Source: Sphingomonas naasensis (lineage in GTDB: Bacteria; Pseudomonadota; Alphaproteobacteria; Sphingomonadales; Sphingomonadaceae). Taken from it: 64,000 nucleotides of DNA. Shown here piece by piece: positions 53,673-63,600 of this stretch; positions within the stretch are counted from its first letter, which is position 1; the number at the start of each line of letters is the position of its first letter. Made by a program: the position numbers and the translations under genes. The notes below the pieces were generated by a model. It worked only from the letters and a program-made list of their open reading frames with translations. It was not told the origin of the DNA and made no database searches. Where the stretch lies: the NCBI RefSeq assembly GCF_004792695.1, contig NZ_SRXU01000001.1, forward strand, positions 744,001-808,000, given 5' to 3'.

Positions 53673-54514
53673 TATGCAACTACCTCTCGCGGTTGAACGA
53701 CGGCCGCCGCCGTACGACTGAAATTGAATAGGAAACGGTGGGCTGGCGCTTCGGCGATCAGGCGCATGGCCTGTCCCGCATCGGCGACGAGCAGCGCCGT
53801 GCTCAGCATCTCGGCGCGCGAGCCGCGGCGATCGATGGCGATGGCAGTGCGCGCCGCCGTGACGCAGCTACCGTCGTTCGGACGGATCATCGGCGCGCGC
53901 CCGGGCGCCTCCGCCCCCGCGCCCAAGGTCGATGAGATCGAGAGTGCCGCGTCGCGAAGCTCGAGTTCCACCAGCGACTGATCCGGCGCAAGCGGATCGG
54001 GTATAGCAACCGGCCAGCCGCCGCCGAGCGGGTGTTCGCCCATCACCGCGATCGAACTCTCTCCCGCGACCAGAAATGCCGAGGCGACGCCGGCCGCGCG
54101 CAGCGCATCGCACGCCTGATCGAGCGCGAAGCCCTTGCCGAATCCGCCGAAATCGAGCGCCAACGGACGCGCGGCTTCGATGCGCGCAGCGTCGCGGTCG
54201 ACGCGGATCGCGTTCCACCCGGCGCCCGGGCGTGCGGCATCCGCGGCGGGATCGAACAGGCCCAGGGTCAGTGCATGCGCCGCCTCGATCTCGATCAGCG
54301 CCGCGAGCAGCAACGGATCGTCGACGGCGTGCGATCGCCCCGCCATCAAACTGGCATTGAGCGCAGTCGTCGCCGAAGGCCGATGGATGGTGAGCGCATC
54401 ATCGACTGCCTCGATCGCTCGCCGCGCTACGGCAAGCGCATCGCTGCCGGTGGCACCGAACAGGTGCAGCTCGACACGCGTGCCCATCGCCGCAAACCGC
54501 TCGACCCCGGACAT
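53672..54514 (-). CDS. apbE: ApbE family FAD:protein FMN transferase
   Basis: A 280-residue ApbE-family protein, which attaches FMN from FAD to a Ser/Thr of target flavoproteins. Family landmarks: FAAMGTRVELHLFG at the N-terminus, the IDDALTIHRPSA-like block, LDFGGFGKGFALDQACDALR, FLVAGESSIAVMG, and a late TALLVADAGQAM. No signal peptide or lipobox is present, unlike many ApbE proteins, so a cytoplasmic form is likely. It lies inside the Gfo/Idh/MocA operon, 14 bases after the previous gene and overlapping the next. I see no obvious flavinylation target in the window. Confidence 0.88.
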   Translation of the reverse strand: MSGVERFAAMGTRVELHLFGATGSDALAVARRAIEAVDDALTIHRPSATTALNASLMAGRSHAVDDPLLLAALIEIEAAHALTLGLFDPAADAARPGAGWNAIRVDRDAARIEAARPLALDFGGFGKGFALDQACDALRAAGVASAFLVAGESSIAVMGEHPLGGGWPVAIPDPLAPDQSLVELELRDAALSISSTLGAGAEAPGRAPMIRPNDGSCVTAARTAIAIDRRGSRAEMLSTALLVADAGQAMRLIAEAPAHRFLFNFSRTAAAVVQPREVVA

Positions 54515-54528
54515 GGCGGCAATCGGGA

Positions 54529-55842
54529 TCAGGCCTTCACCTCCCAGCCCGGCTCATAGTCGACCGACCAGAGCTTCATCGCCTCGGTGCTCGACGGCTT
54601 GCCAGTCGCCGGATCGAGGGTGAGCACCGAATTGGTGCGATAGGCGATGTTGCCGAGGTGGCAGAGCGTCGTGCTGATATGCCCCTCGCGGATCGGCGAG
54701 GCGAGCGCCGGAGCGCGGCCGCGGATGACGTCGACGAGATTGCCGGCATGATAGACGTCGAGCGCGCCCTCGCCCACCGTGCCGGTGGTTTCCGAGGTCG
54801 CCGGAGCCTTGACCTCGCGGAGCGACTTGCCCGCCAGATCGAACAGCTCATAGCCATTGCGGTCGACCACCGCGGAGCCCTTGGTCCCGAGCAGCAGCAC
54901 GCCCCGCCCGCGGCCGTAGCGCAGCATGCCGTTGCAGCTGTTCCCGTCCCAGCGGATCGTCCGCCCGTCCGGATAGGCGAGATCGAGCGCGAGCGTGTCG
55001 TACATCTCCCAATCGTCGCCGCGGAAGAACTGGCGCGATCCGCGCGCGACGACCTTCTCGGGAAATTCCAGCCCCATCGCCCAACGCGCCACGTCGAGCT
55101 CGTGCATCGCGTTGTTGCAGGTCTCGCCGGTGCCGTACTTCCAGAACCAGTGCCAGTTGTAGGGAACGAGATTGGAGCGATAGGGTCCGCGCGGGCGCGG
55201 ACCCTGCCACAGATCCCAGTCGAGGTGCGCGGGCGGCGCCATCTCATGTCCCCGCCCGATCGACACGCGGTTGTTGGCATACCAGGTTTGCGCCTCGTAC
55301 ACGTCGCCGAGCGCGCCGGCCTTTACCAGCGCGACGAGCTGCTGCGTCTCGGCGCTCGAACGCTGCTGGTTGCCGACCTGGAGCTTCCGCCCGGTGCGCT
55401 TCTGCACAGCGATCAGCGCCTCGCCCTCGGCCGGCGCGATGCCGATCGGCTTTTCGCAATAGACATGGTGGCCGGCATCCATCGCGTCGATCGCGACCTT
55501 GGCGTGCCAGTGATCGGGGGTGGCGACGGTCACGATGTCGACCGCCTTGCCGTCCAGCAGCCGGCGGTAGTCGTGCCCGGTCCGCGGCGCGGGATGGCCC
55601 TTTGCGGCGAACTCGGCGGCGCGCTTCGCCAATATCTGCGAATCGACGTCGACGAAATGCGTGACGGCGACGTTGGGCAGCTTCGAGAAGGCACTCATAT
55701 GCGCCTGACCACGGCCATTCACGCCGACGATCGCGACGCGCAATCGATCATTGGCTCCCTTGATCTGCGCATAGCTGCGAGCGCTCATCGCCACTCCCAT
55801 GGCCGCACCGGCCCCTTTCATCACGGTTCGACGGTCGAGCAT
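54529..55842 (-). CDS. Tat-exported Gfo/Idh/MocA family oxidoreductase (operon copy 1)
   Basis: A 437-residue protein with a twin-arginine signal (DRRTVMKGAGAAMG, cleavage near RSYAQ). It has the Rossmann motif AIVGVNGRGQAH, the family Lys in YCEKPIGIAP, GNQQRSSAETQ, and a tryptophan-rich block (NWHWFWKYGTGETCNNAMHELD) typical of secreted GH109-like or glycoside-dehydrogenase relatives. The ATG at 55842 has GGGAG five bases upstream; a TTG five codons earlier is less likely. It starts 11 bases after the DUF1080 stop. Probably oxidises or reduces a sugar carbon using bound NAD in the periplasm. Confidence 0.91.
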   Translation of the reverse strand: MLDRRTVMKGAGAAMGVAMSARSYAQIKGANDRLRVAIVGVNGRGQAHMSAFSKLPNVAVTHFVDVDSQILAKRAAEFAAKGHPAPRTGHDYRRLLDGKAVDIVTVATPDHWHAKVAIDAMDAGHHVYCEKPIGIAPAEGEALIAVQKRTGRKLQVGNQQRSSAETQQLVALVKAGALGDVYEAQTWYANNRVSIGRGHEMAPPAHLDWDLWQGPRPRGPYRSNLVPYNWHWFWKYGTGETCNNAMHELDVARWAMGLEFPEKVVARGSRQFFRGDDWEMYDTLALDLAYPDGRTIRWDGNSCNGMLRYGRGRGVLLLGTKGSAVVDRNGYELFDLAGKSLREVKAPATSETTGTVGEGALDVYHAGNLVDVIRGRAPALASPIREGHISTTLCHLGNIAYRTNSVLTLDPATGKPSSTEAMKLWSVDYEPGWEVKA

Positions 55843-55853
55843 CGTCACTCCCT

Positions 55854-57278
55854 TCAAAATGCGCGCAGCTTGATCGAGCGAAAATCGACTCGGTCGCCAT
55901 GGTCCTGGAGCAGGATCGGCGCGCGCATCGCCGCGCCGAAATTGGGCCGTCCGGCGAACTTGCTCTGCGCGACGAGCGCGCCGAACGCGGGCGAACCGCG
56001 GTCATATTCGACGACCTTGAAGCCGTTGAGCCAATGCTCGACATGCTGCCCACGCACCACGATCCCCGCGCGGTTCCATTCGCCGGGCGGATTGATCCGC
56101 TTGCCCGGGCTATCGGGATCCGAAAGATTCTGCGCCGCGATCAGATCGTAGAGCGAGCCCAGCGTGCGGTTGCCGTCGCGGCCCATCTTCGCATCGGGAT
56201 GGCGCGCGTCGTCGAGCAGCTGATATTCGAGCCCGATCGAGGAACCGTTGCCCTCGAGGCCATATTTGATCCCGCTGTTCGCGCCGGGCGATAGGCGGAA
56301 ATCGACCGACAGCTCGAAATCCCCATAGTCGCGCTCGGTCACGATGTCGCCGCCCCCGCCTTCGACCGAGAGAACCCCGTCGCGGATCGCCCAGCCTTTG
56401 GCCGGGAACGCGCCGCCTTTCGCGCTGCGCCAGCCCGCTCCGGTCTTGCCATCCCATAACAGCTTCCAGCCGGCGCGCCGCTCGCCGTCGGACAGGCGAT
56501 TGGCCAGCCAGGATTGCGGCTCCAGCGCCGTCGCCGGCGAAGCGAAACGCGCGGCATTGTCGCTCAGGATCCGGACGTTGCGGAACCGCACCTCGGGGGC
56601 ACGACTGGCTTCGGCATCGGAAATGGCATGGACCTGAAATGCGATGAACCCGCGCGCATCGACATCGTCGACCACGTCGGCCGCGGGCACGCCGTTCAGC
56701 CATGTCCGAAGACGATTGCCGATCGCCTCGACGCGATAATGATTCCAGTCCCCCGAGCGGAAGGCCTGCCGCGCCGCGTCGTTGCGACCGAGCGTGTAGA
56801 GCCATTGGCGGCGCTGCTCGTCATAGATGCCGCCACTCCAGCCGCGCTTCGACGGGTCGATCTCGGCCTGGTATCCAAAGACCACGCCCTGCCGATAATC
56901 CGGTCGGCTCTGCCCGCGGATCATTACCCCGGAATTCAGCCTGGGATCGGTCTTCGCATCGAATTCGAGGATGAAGTCGCCATATTGCGCGTCGGACACG
57001 AGCCAGCTGTTCGCCGATCCCGCCGCGGCGCGGCCGACCAGCTCGCCATTCTCGATGCTGTAGGGCGCGTTTCCACCAGCCTTGTGCCAACCCTCCATCC
57101 CGACACCGGGCGTCACATCACGCCACGGCGCCTCCTCCCGCATCGTCGCGGTTGCGGAGATCGGGATCGCGGCGGACGCAGCCAGCAATGCCATGGAAGC
57201 CACGAGCGCCATCGCCCGGGAGGCCGGAATGTCGCCGGAAATGCGTGTCACGCATCGCGCTGGTGCTGCCGCTCTCAT
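55854..57278 (-). CDS. Exported protein with two DUF1080 (3-keto-disaccharide hydrolase) domains
   Basis: A 474-residue protein with a long N-terminal region and signal (MALVASMALLAASAAIPISATA). Two DUF1080 concanavalin-like domains follow: residues about 45-235 (YGDFILEFDAKTDPRLNSGVMIRG, DWNHYRVEAIGNRLRTWLNGV) and about 255-474 (YGDFELSVDFRLSPGANSGIKYG, EWNRAGIVVRGQHVEHWLNG). Proteins with this domain hydrolyse 3-keto-glycosides made by glycoside 3-dehydrogenases. It heads a unit with three Gfo/Idh/MocA proteins, which are the expected oxidation partners. The ATG at 57278 has GAGG upstream. Two such domains in one chain are notable. Confidence 0.87.
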   Translation of the reverse strand: MRAAAPARCVTRISGDIPASRAMALVASMALLAASAAIPISATATMREEAPWRDVTPGVGMEGWHKAGGNAPYSIENGELVGRAAAGSANSWLVSDAQYGDFILEFDAKTDPRLNSGVMIRGQSRPDYRQGVVFGYQAEIDPSKRGWSGGIYDEQRRQWLYTLGRNDAARQAFRSGDWNHYRVEAIGNRLRTWLNGVPAADVVDDVDARGFIAFQVHAISDAEASRAPEVRFRNVRILSDNAARFASPATALEPQSWLANRLSDGERRAGWKLLWDGKTGAGWRSAKGGAFPAKGWAIRDGVLSVEGGGGDIVTERDYGDFELSVDFRLSPGANSGIKYGLEGNGSSIGLEYQLLDDARHPDAKMGRDGNRTLGSLYDLIAAQNLSDPDSPGKRINPPGEWNRAGIVVRGQHVEHWLNGFKVVEYDRGSPAFGALVAQSKFAGRPNFGAAMRAPILLQDHGDRVDFRSIKLRAF

Positions 57279-57343
57279 AACATCCTCGCCGTTCGTTCGC
57301 AGCCGACCTCGATCGACGGCTTTCTTTTCCCGACGGTAATTGT

Positions 57344-57445
57344 CGGTCAGGCCACATGCAATAGCCCTGTCAGGCCTTTTTGCGACGACCGGCACGATGT
57401 CATCGGCATGTTGGTCAGGCCACTATTGCCAACCCTGTCTGACAG
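57344..57445. promoter_or_regulatory. Duplicated GGTCAGGCCAC operator region between DUF1080 operon and TBDR
   Basis: CGGTCAGGCCAC (57344-57355) and TTGGTCAGGCCAC (57411-57423) are direct repeats about 68 bases apart. Each is followed, at similar distance, by CCTGTC and a G-rich end (57366 and 57434). TGGTCAGGCCA is itself a near-palindrome of the kind bound by GntR/FadR-type regulators. It lies in the 265-base divergent region and could co-ordinate the DUF1080 unit and the TBDR. Confidence 0.5.
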
Positions 57446-57543
57446 TGTTAGCCCCTGCCCATAAATAAAGTAAATGTCCGAATTGTCTGCGGTTACCTTA
57501 AAGGGCGGCGGTCAACGCACGCCCAGACCATCGGGAGAGGGGA

Positions 57544-60500
57544 ATGAGGCGCAATAAGTTCACGCGGCAGCTGCTGGTCTCGTCGGGTCTGACGAGCCTG
57601 TTGATGGCGTTGCCCGTTCACAGCCAGACCGCGCCGCAGCCGACGGCGGAACCGGTCCAGTCGAGCGACCAACAACCTGCCGGATCGCCCGCTGCCGATG
57701 CGCCCCCGCAGGAGCAGGACATCGTCATCGTCGGCTTCCGCGCCGCGCTCGACAATGCCTTGAATCTGAAGCGCCAGGAGACCGCGGCGGTCGACAGCAT
57801 CGTTGCCGAAGACATCGGCAAGTTCCCCGATTCGAACCTAGCCGAATCGATGCAGCGCATCCCCGGCGTCGCTCTGTCGCGCGGCGACGGCGGCGAGGGC
57901 CGCAACATCTCGGTTCGCGGCCTCGGGGCGCAGTTCACCCGCGTGCGCATCAACGGGATGGAGGGCGTGTCGCAGGTCAGCGGCAGCGACATTCGCGGCG
58001 GCGTCGCCACCGGGCGTTCATTCGACTTCGTGACCTTCCCGACCGAGATCTTCTCCTCGCTGGCGGTGCGGAAAACCCTTTCGGCCGATGTCGAGGAAGG
58101 CTCGCTCGGCGCGACGGTCGATCTTCGCGCGCCGAAGCCGTTCGATCAGAAGAAAGACTTCGTCTTTTCGGGCACGGTACGGGGCATCTACAACGACATT
58201 TCGAAGAAGGCGGATCCGCGCCTTTCGGCGCTGGTCTCGAAGAAGTTCGGCGACGCCTTCGGCGTGCTCGCCAGCGCCGCCTATTCGAAGCGCCATATCG
58301 AGGAATACGCCTATTCGGCGGTCGATGTCGTGCCGACCACCGTCTATGGTCTGGCGCAGCCCGCCGGCAGCGCCAACGCCGGCGTGATCTTCCCGTTCTG
58401 CACGCCCGTCGGATATGTCTACAACGGTGCGCCGGTCTCGAGCCCGGTAGGTGGCTATACCCAGCCGAACGGCACCCCGATCGGCTCGGACGCCAACAAT
58501 TGCAGCACCGGCAATCCGCGCACCGGCACGCAGGCGGCCTATGACTATATCATGAGCCGCACCGGCGTGAACGGCCGCCCGGGTGGCGGCGTGTACCTGC
58601 CGCGCCTGCCGCGGCCGGTGAAGAGCACGCAGGATCAGGAACGGATCGCCGGCACGTTGACGCTGCAATGGAAGCCGACCGACGACACCGACATCTCGAT
58701 CGACGGCCTTTATTCGCGTTTCAAGGTCAACCGGCTAGACCAGATGTTCGACGGGCGTTCGTTCGGCCGAGCGATCTCGAACAACGGTCAGCCGTTGACG
58801 TCGGTCCGCGAGATCGAGGTCGATGACAATGGGTCGCTGATCCACGGCCTGTTCGACGGCGTCGACCTGCGCTCGGAAATGCAGGACGAAAGGTTCACCT
58901 CGACCTACCGGCAGGTCAACCTCAACCTCGACCACCGCTTCTCCGACAGCTTCCGCGTCTTCGGCCTCGCCGGCATCAACGAATCGAAGCTCGACGTGAA
59001 CCGCCTGCAGGTGGCGATCGATTCGAACGACAGCCGCAACTTCTCGATCGATTTCCGCGACAATCCCGACATCCCGAAGATCGGCTACGGCATCGACACC
59101 ACCAATGCCGCGCTGTTCCGATACGGCCCGCCGCTCGCGAACGGCGACCAGCAGGGCCAGCTCTCCAACTTCATCCGCCGCAATACGATCACCAGCAAGA
59201 CCTTCGAGCTGAACACCGAATGGAAGGTCGCACCCGGCTTCACGATCCAGACCGGCGGCCAGTATCGCACCAACCGATACACCGCGCGCGAGCGCCAGCT
59301 CGCCACCGGAACGCCGCTCGCGTTGCCCGCCGGCGTCGCCTTGTCGAGCTTCACCACGGTGACCACTGGGGTCGGCAGCAATCTCGACGGGCAGCTGCAG
59401 GATTTCGTCTCGGTCGATCCCGACAAGTTCCGCGCCGCCGTCGGCCTTGACAGCTATGTCTATTGCAGCGTCGAATGCGCCAAGGGCACCTATGGCGGCG
59501 TCGACGAGAAGTACAAGTCGGGCTATCTGATGGTGAAGTTCAACACCGAGGAGACCTTGCCCTTCGCGCTGCGCGGCGACGCCGGCGTGCGCTACGTCCA
59601 TACCAGGCTCGACACCTACGGCCCGATCACCACCGCCGCGCCCGCGGGATCTACCTACCCCTCGCGTTTCGTCATCTCGGAGGTGGGCCGTAGCTACGAA
59701 GACTGGCTGCCGTCGGTCAACGTCGCGCTCGACATCACGCCCAATCTGATCGCGCGTGCGTCTGCCGCGCGGGTGATGTCGCGGCCCTCTTACGGGCAGC
59801 TGATCCCGGCCGGCTCCGCCAACCTCGTCATCCAGACCGCGTCGTTCAGCAATCCGTTCCTCGAGCCGATCCGCGCCAACACCTTCGACGCGGCACTCGA
59901 ATGGTATTTCGCACCGGGATCGCTGATCTCGGCCGCCTATTTCTACAAGGATATCGAGACCTATATCCAGACGACGAGCCAGCAGGTCGCGTTCCAGGAC
60001 ATCGGCCTGCCGCTCACCCTGCTCAACGGCACGCAGCTGCGTCCGACCGACCAGTTCACCGTCCAGCGGAGCAACAATACGCCGGGCGGGCCACTGCGCG
60101 GGTTCGAGCTGAACGTGCAGCTGCCGTTCCGCTTCCTGCCCGGCGCGCTGCGCAACTTCGGCGCGCTCGCCAACTACACGCGGGTTCGCTCGAACATCAA
60201 TTACGTCATCTCGCCGACGCTCTCGCGCACCGCCCCGCTGGTCGGCCTGTCGCCGGAGACGGCAAGCGGCACGCTCTACTACGAAGACAGCAAGTTCAGC
60301 ATCCGTTCGACCGTGAACTACCGTGCGGCGTTCCTCACTGCAGTGCCCAGCGGATCGGTCGACGCGGACTCGACGTCGAACGCGAGCTCGGTCTTCATTG
60401 ACGCTTCGGCCTCGTACAATCTCAGCGACAACATCAAGCTGATCGCCGAGGTGAGCAACATCACCAACGAGACCAATCGCCTGACCGTCGATACCGTGCG

Positions 60501-60567
60501 GCAGGATCCGCTCTACACTGCCTATTTCGGGCGCACCTTCGCACTGGCGGTGAACTTCCAGTTCTGA
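57544..60567 (+). CDS. TonB-dependent receptor, divergent from the DUF1080 unit
   Basis: A 1007-residue outer-membrane receptor. Signal peptide (residues 1-28; LLMALPVHSQT), Pro/Gln-rich spacer, TonB-box-like QDIVIVGFRAAL, and a plug with AEDIGKFPDSNLAESMQRIPGVALSR and SVRGLGAQFTRVRINGMEG, which is the Xanthomonas/Caulobacter class. The barrel ends in FALAVNFQF. The ATG at 57544 has GGGAGAGGGG upstream. The divergent promoter shared with the DUF1080/Gfo operon suggests it imports the glycoside on which that unit acts; this is inference. Confidence 0.95.
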   Translation: MRRNKFTRQLLVSSGLTSLLMALPVHSQTAPQPTAEPVQSSDQQPAGSPAADAPPQEQDIVIVGFRAALDNALNLKRQETAAVDSIVAEDIGKFPDSNLAESMQRIPGVALSRGDGGEGRNISVRGLGAQFTRVRINGMEGVSQVSGSDIRGGVATGRSFDFVTFPTEIFSSLAVRKTLSADVEEGSLGATVDLRAPKPFDQKKDFVFSGTVRGIYNDISKKADPRLSALVSKKFGDAFGVLASAAYSKRHIEEYAYSAVDVVPTTVYGLAQPAGSANAGVIFPFCTPVGYVYNGAPVSSPVGGYTQPNGTPIGSDANNCSTGNPRTGTQAAYDYIMSRTGVNGRPGGGVYLPRLPRPVKSTQDQERIAGTLTLQWKPTDDTDISIDGLYSRFKVNRLDQMFDGRSFGRAISNNGQPLTSVREIEVDDNGSLIHGLFDGVDLRSEMQDERFTSTYRQVNLNLDHRFSDSFRVFGLAGINESKLDVNRLQVAIDSNDSRNFSIDFRDNPDIPKIGYGIDTTNAALFRYGPPLANGDQQGQLSNFIRRNTITSKTFELNTEWKVAPGFTIQTGGQYRTNRYTARERQLATGTPLALPAGVALSSFTTVTTGVGSNLDGQLQDFVSVDPDKFRAAVGLDSYVYCSVECAKGTYGGVDEKYKSGYLMVKFNTEETLPFALRGDAGVRYVHTRLDTYGPITTAAPAGSTYPSRFVISEVGRSYEDWLPSVNVALDITPNLIARASAARVMSRPSYGQLIPAGSANLVIQTASFSNPFLEPIRANTFDAALEWYFAPGSLISAAYFYKDIETYIQTTSQQVAFQDIGLPLTLLNGTQLRPTDQFTVQRSNNTPGGPLRGFELNVQLPFRFLPGALRNFGALANYTRVRSNINYVISPTLSRTAPLVGLSPETASGTLYYEDSKFSIRSTVNYRAAFLTAVPSGSVDADSTSNASSVFIDASASYNLSDNIKLIAEVSNITNETNRLTVDTVRQDPLYTAYFGRTFALAVNFQF

Positions 60568-60610
60568 TCCGCCGCGGATGACCGCGGCCGCTGACGCGGG
60601 CTTCGCCAAT

Positions 60611-60653
60611 GGCTAAAAAAATGGCCTGGCGGAGTCCGTCGTCCGCCAGGCCA
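60611..60653 (-). terminator. Rho-independent terminator of the 60.7-kb TBDR
   Basis: A perfect 12-bp stem (60622-60633 with 60642-60653; arm TGGCCTGGCGGA) and 8-base loop are followed on the minus strand by seven T residues (60615-60621). It lies about 20 bases after the TBDR stop. This is the strongest terminator in the window. Confidence 0.9.
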
Positions 60654-60673
60654 AGGGAGGATCGTGAAAGGGG

Positions 60674-63600
60674 TCAGAAGCGCATGCGCACGCCCAGTCG
60701 ATAGGTGCGGCCGAGCGTGTCGTAGAGCGCAGGGTTCACATCGAGACCGGTATTGGTCTGCGGCGACGGCGTGGGATCGTGATCGAAGAGATTGTCGACC
60801 TTGAAATAGGCCCCGATCGCCTTGGTGACGTTCACCGATCCGCCGACGTCGAAATAGAACGCCCCCTTCATCCGGTTATAGTCGATCGTCGGATGGTTGG
60901 CGGTCGAGGTGGGGCAGCTCGCCGTGCACACGACATATTGGTTGCCGAACACCCCGTCGCTGAACCAGCGCTGCTGGAGCGTCAGGCTGAAGCTGTCGTT
61001 GCTGTAGGTCTGCACCGCCAGCCATTTCCAGTCGGGCGTGTTGCCGGTGTTGGCGCCGGCCTGATCGACCGTGTCGACGCCCGCGATGCCGGCGCTGACG
61101 AGGAACTCGCGGACATGCGTGCCGAGCGCCCGGATGGTGAAGTCGCCCGGCAGGCCCAGCGGCCGGCGCCATTGATAGCTCGCCTCGATGTCGAACCCGC
61201 TGGTCTTCCACGACGCGAGGTTGAACGGCTGGACGTTGATGAAATTGCCGCCCTGGGTCGGGCTGTCGAGCACGAAGCCGCCGCAGAACGCCTGGTTGCC
61301 CTCGAAGCAGAAGCGGACGATCTGGTCGGCGGTCAGCGTCGAGACGACGCCGCGCAGCTTGATGCTGTAATAGTCGAACGACAGGCTCAGCCCCGGCGCC
61401 CATGACGGCCGCGAGAGCACGACGCCCACTTCGGTGTTGCGCGCGATCTCCGGCTTGAGATCGGGGTTGCCGATCGTGTTCTGGAACGCCTGCACCGCGA
61501 CGTTGCGGAAGGGGTCGTTGAAGTTGGGCAAGGTCGTCACGGTGGGCGCGGCGAACAGCTCGGAGAGGTTCGGCGCACGCACGTCGCGCGAGGTCACCGC
61601 GCGCAGGCGGATGCCGTCGAGCGGCGTCTCCCACGTGCCGCCGATCTTCCATGCCCAGACGGTGCCCGAGGTGCTGTAGTGGGTCACGCGGGCGGCGCCG
61701 TTGAGGTTGGCGCTGCCCGCCCCGTCGCTCTTGAACAGTGGCAGGTTGAGCTCGGCAAAGCCTTCATAGACGTCGTACTTGCCGCCGCCATTCTTGTAGT
61801 TGCCCGCCGCCCAGTTGCTGCCCTGGGCCGCGTTGAGCAGCGGATCGGCCGGATATTCGGGGCTGTTGGGGCTGATCGCGCTGACGCCTGCGCCATAGGG
61901 ATCGGCGTTCACCCGGTAGAATTCGCGGCGATATTCACCGCCGAACGCCAGCGCGAGCGGACCCGCCCAGAGATTGATCAGATCGCCCGAGATGTTGATG
62001 CTCGCGACGTCCTGGGTCAGCCTGGTGTGCTGGAACGGCCCGTTCTCGGGGGTGACATAGGCGAGCGCTGCCGAAGACGGAGCGAAACCGCCGAAGATGT
62101 TGATCGGCTGGCAGCCCAGCGCGCGTGCGCCCGCATCGGCACAGACGATCGCGCCGTTCAGCGTGATCGCGTTGGTCGCGGCGACATAGCGGTTCTGCAG
62201 CACGATCGTGTCGACATTGATGTCCGAGATCGTGGTGCCGTGCGCGTAATAGGCGTCGTAGCTCCAATCGCCCGCGGCGAAGTCGAACTGGCCCTTCAAG
62301 CCGCCGACGAAGCGGTATTGGCGCCGATCGGTGTGCACCTTGGGATCGGGGAAGCTGCCGTTGCTCGACCCGAAATTGAACGAAGTGATGCCTGCGGTGA
62401 CGCAGCGATCGCGGATCAGCTGCGGCAGGAACGGATTGGCGCACTGGACGGTCAAATTGGGCCGGTTGTAACCCGGGCTCGGCTGGTTGCTGGTCTTCAC
62501 CTGCGCGACGTTGGCGGTGAAGTAGATCTCGTGATTATCGGCGAAGTCGAAGCCGATCCGGCCGTAGCCGTTGATGCGCTCGAGCGCCGATTTGAGCGAC
62601 GCGCCCGAGCCCGGCGCCCCGCTCAGGTCGCCGCCGACGCAGAAACTGTTGCCCGGGAAGCAATTCGAGACGCGGCCATTGCCGAGCGGCTGGCCGTTCG
62701 AACCATAGTTGAAGTTGAACGGCGCGCCATTCGCGTCGAACGCGATCCCCTGCAGCGGCCCGTTGTTGATCAGGCCGTACAGCGCATATTGATAGGGCTG
62801 CGCATAGTCGCGGTAGTTGAACTGCGGCAGGCCGTTGTTGGTGATGCCGGTGTTGAGCAAGGTCGAGGCGCGGTGCCAGTCGCGGTCGCCGGCGAGATCG
62901 ATGCCGAAATTGCCCGGGCCGACGCCATCCTCATGATCATATTCGCCACTGACGATCAGGTGCAGCCGGTTGTCGAGCAGCGCGGTGCCGAACGCCGCCT
63001 GGACGAGCGCCTGCTTGTCGTCGCCATAGGTGGTGATGCCCGCCTGGGCGTTGGCCTTGAAGCCGGTGAAGCGCGTGTCGGTGATGAAGTTGACCACGCC
63101 GCCGACCGCGTCCGAACCATAGGAGGCCGAGGCGCCGCCGGTGACCACGTCGACGCGCTTGACCAGCAGCTGCGGGAACATGCTGATATCGGGAACCCCG
63201 GTGACGTTCGCGCCGACGACGCGCTGACCATCGAGCAGAGTCAGCGTGCGGATCGTGCCGAGGCCGCGCAGCGAGAAGGAACTCAGTCCCTGCTGGCCGC
63301 TCGACGTGCTGAACGTGCCGGTGGCGGCGCCGGTCGAGCCCTGCAGCGAGGGCAGCTGGATCACCGTGTTGAACAGATTGGGCTGGGCGTTGCGCGCGAT
63401 TTCCTCCTCGCCGATCACCGTGGTCGGCGTCGGCGCAGTGAACCCGCTCGACATGATTCGCGTGCCGGTGATGATGATGTCGCCCTGCTGCGCTTCGGCT
63501 TCCTGCGCGGGCGCGGCCGGGGGCGCCTGTTCGGCCTCCTGGACCGCGGGCGCGGCGGGCGCCGTCTGTGCATGCGCTGGCGTGAAGCTCAGCGACGTCG

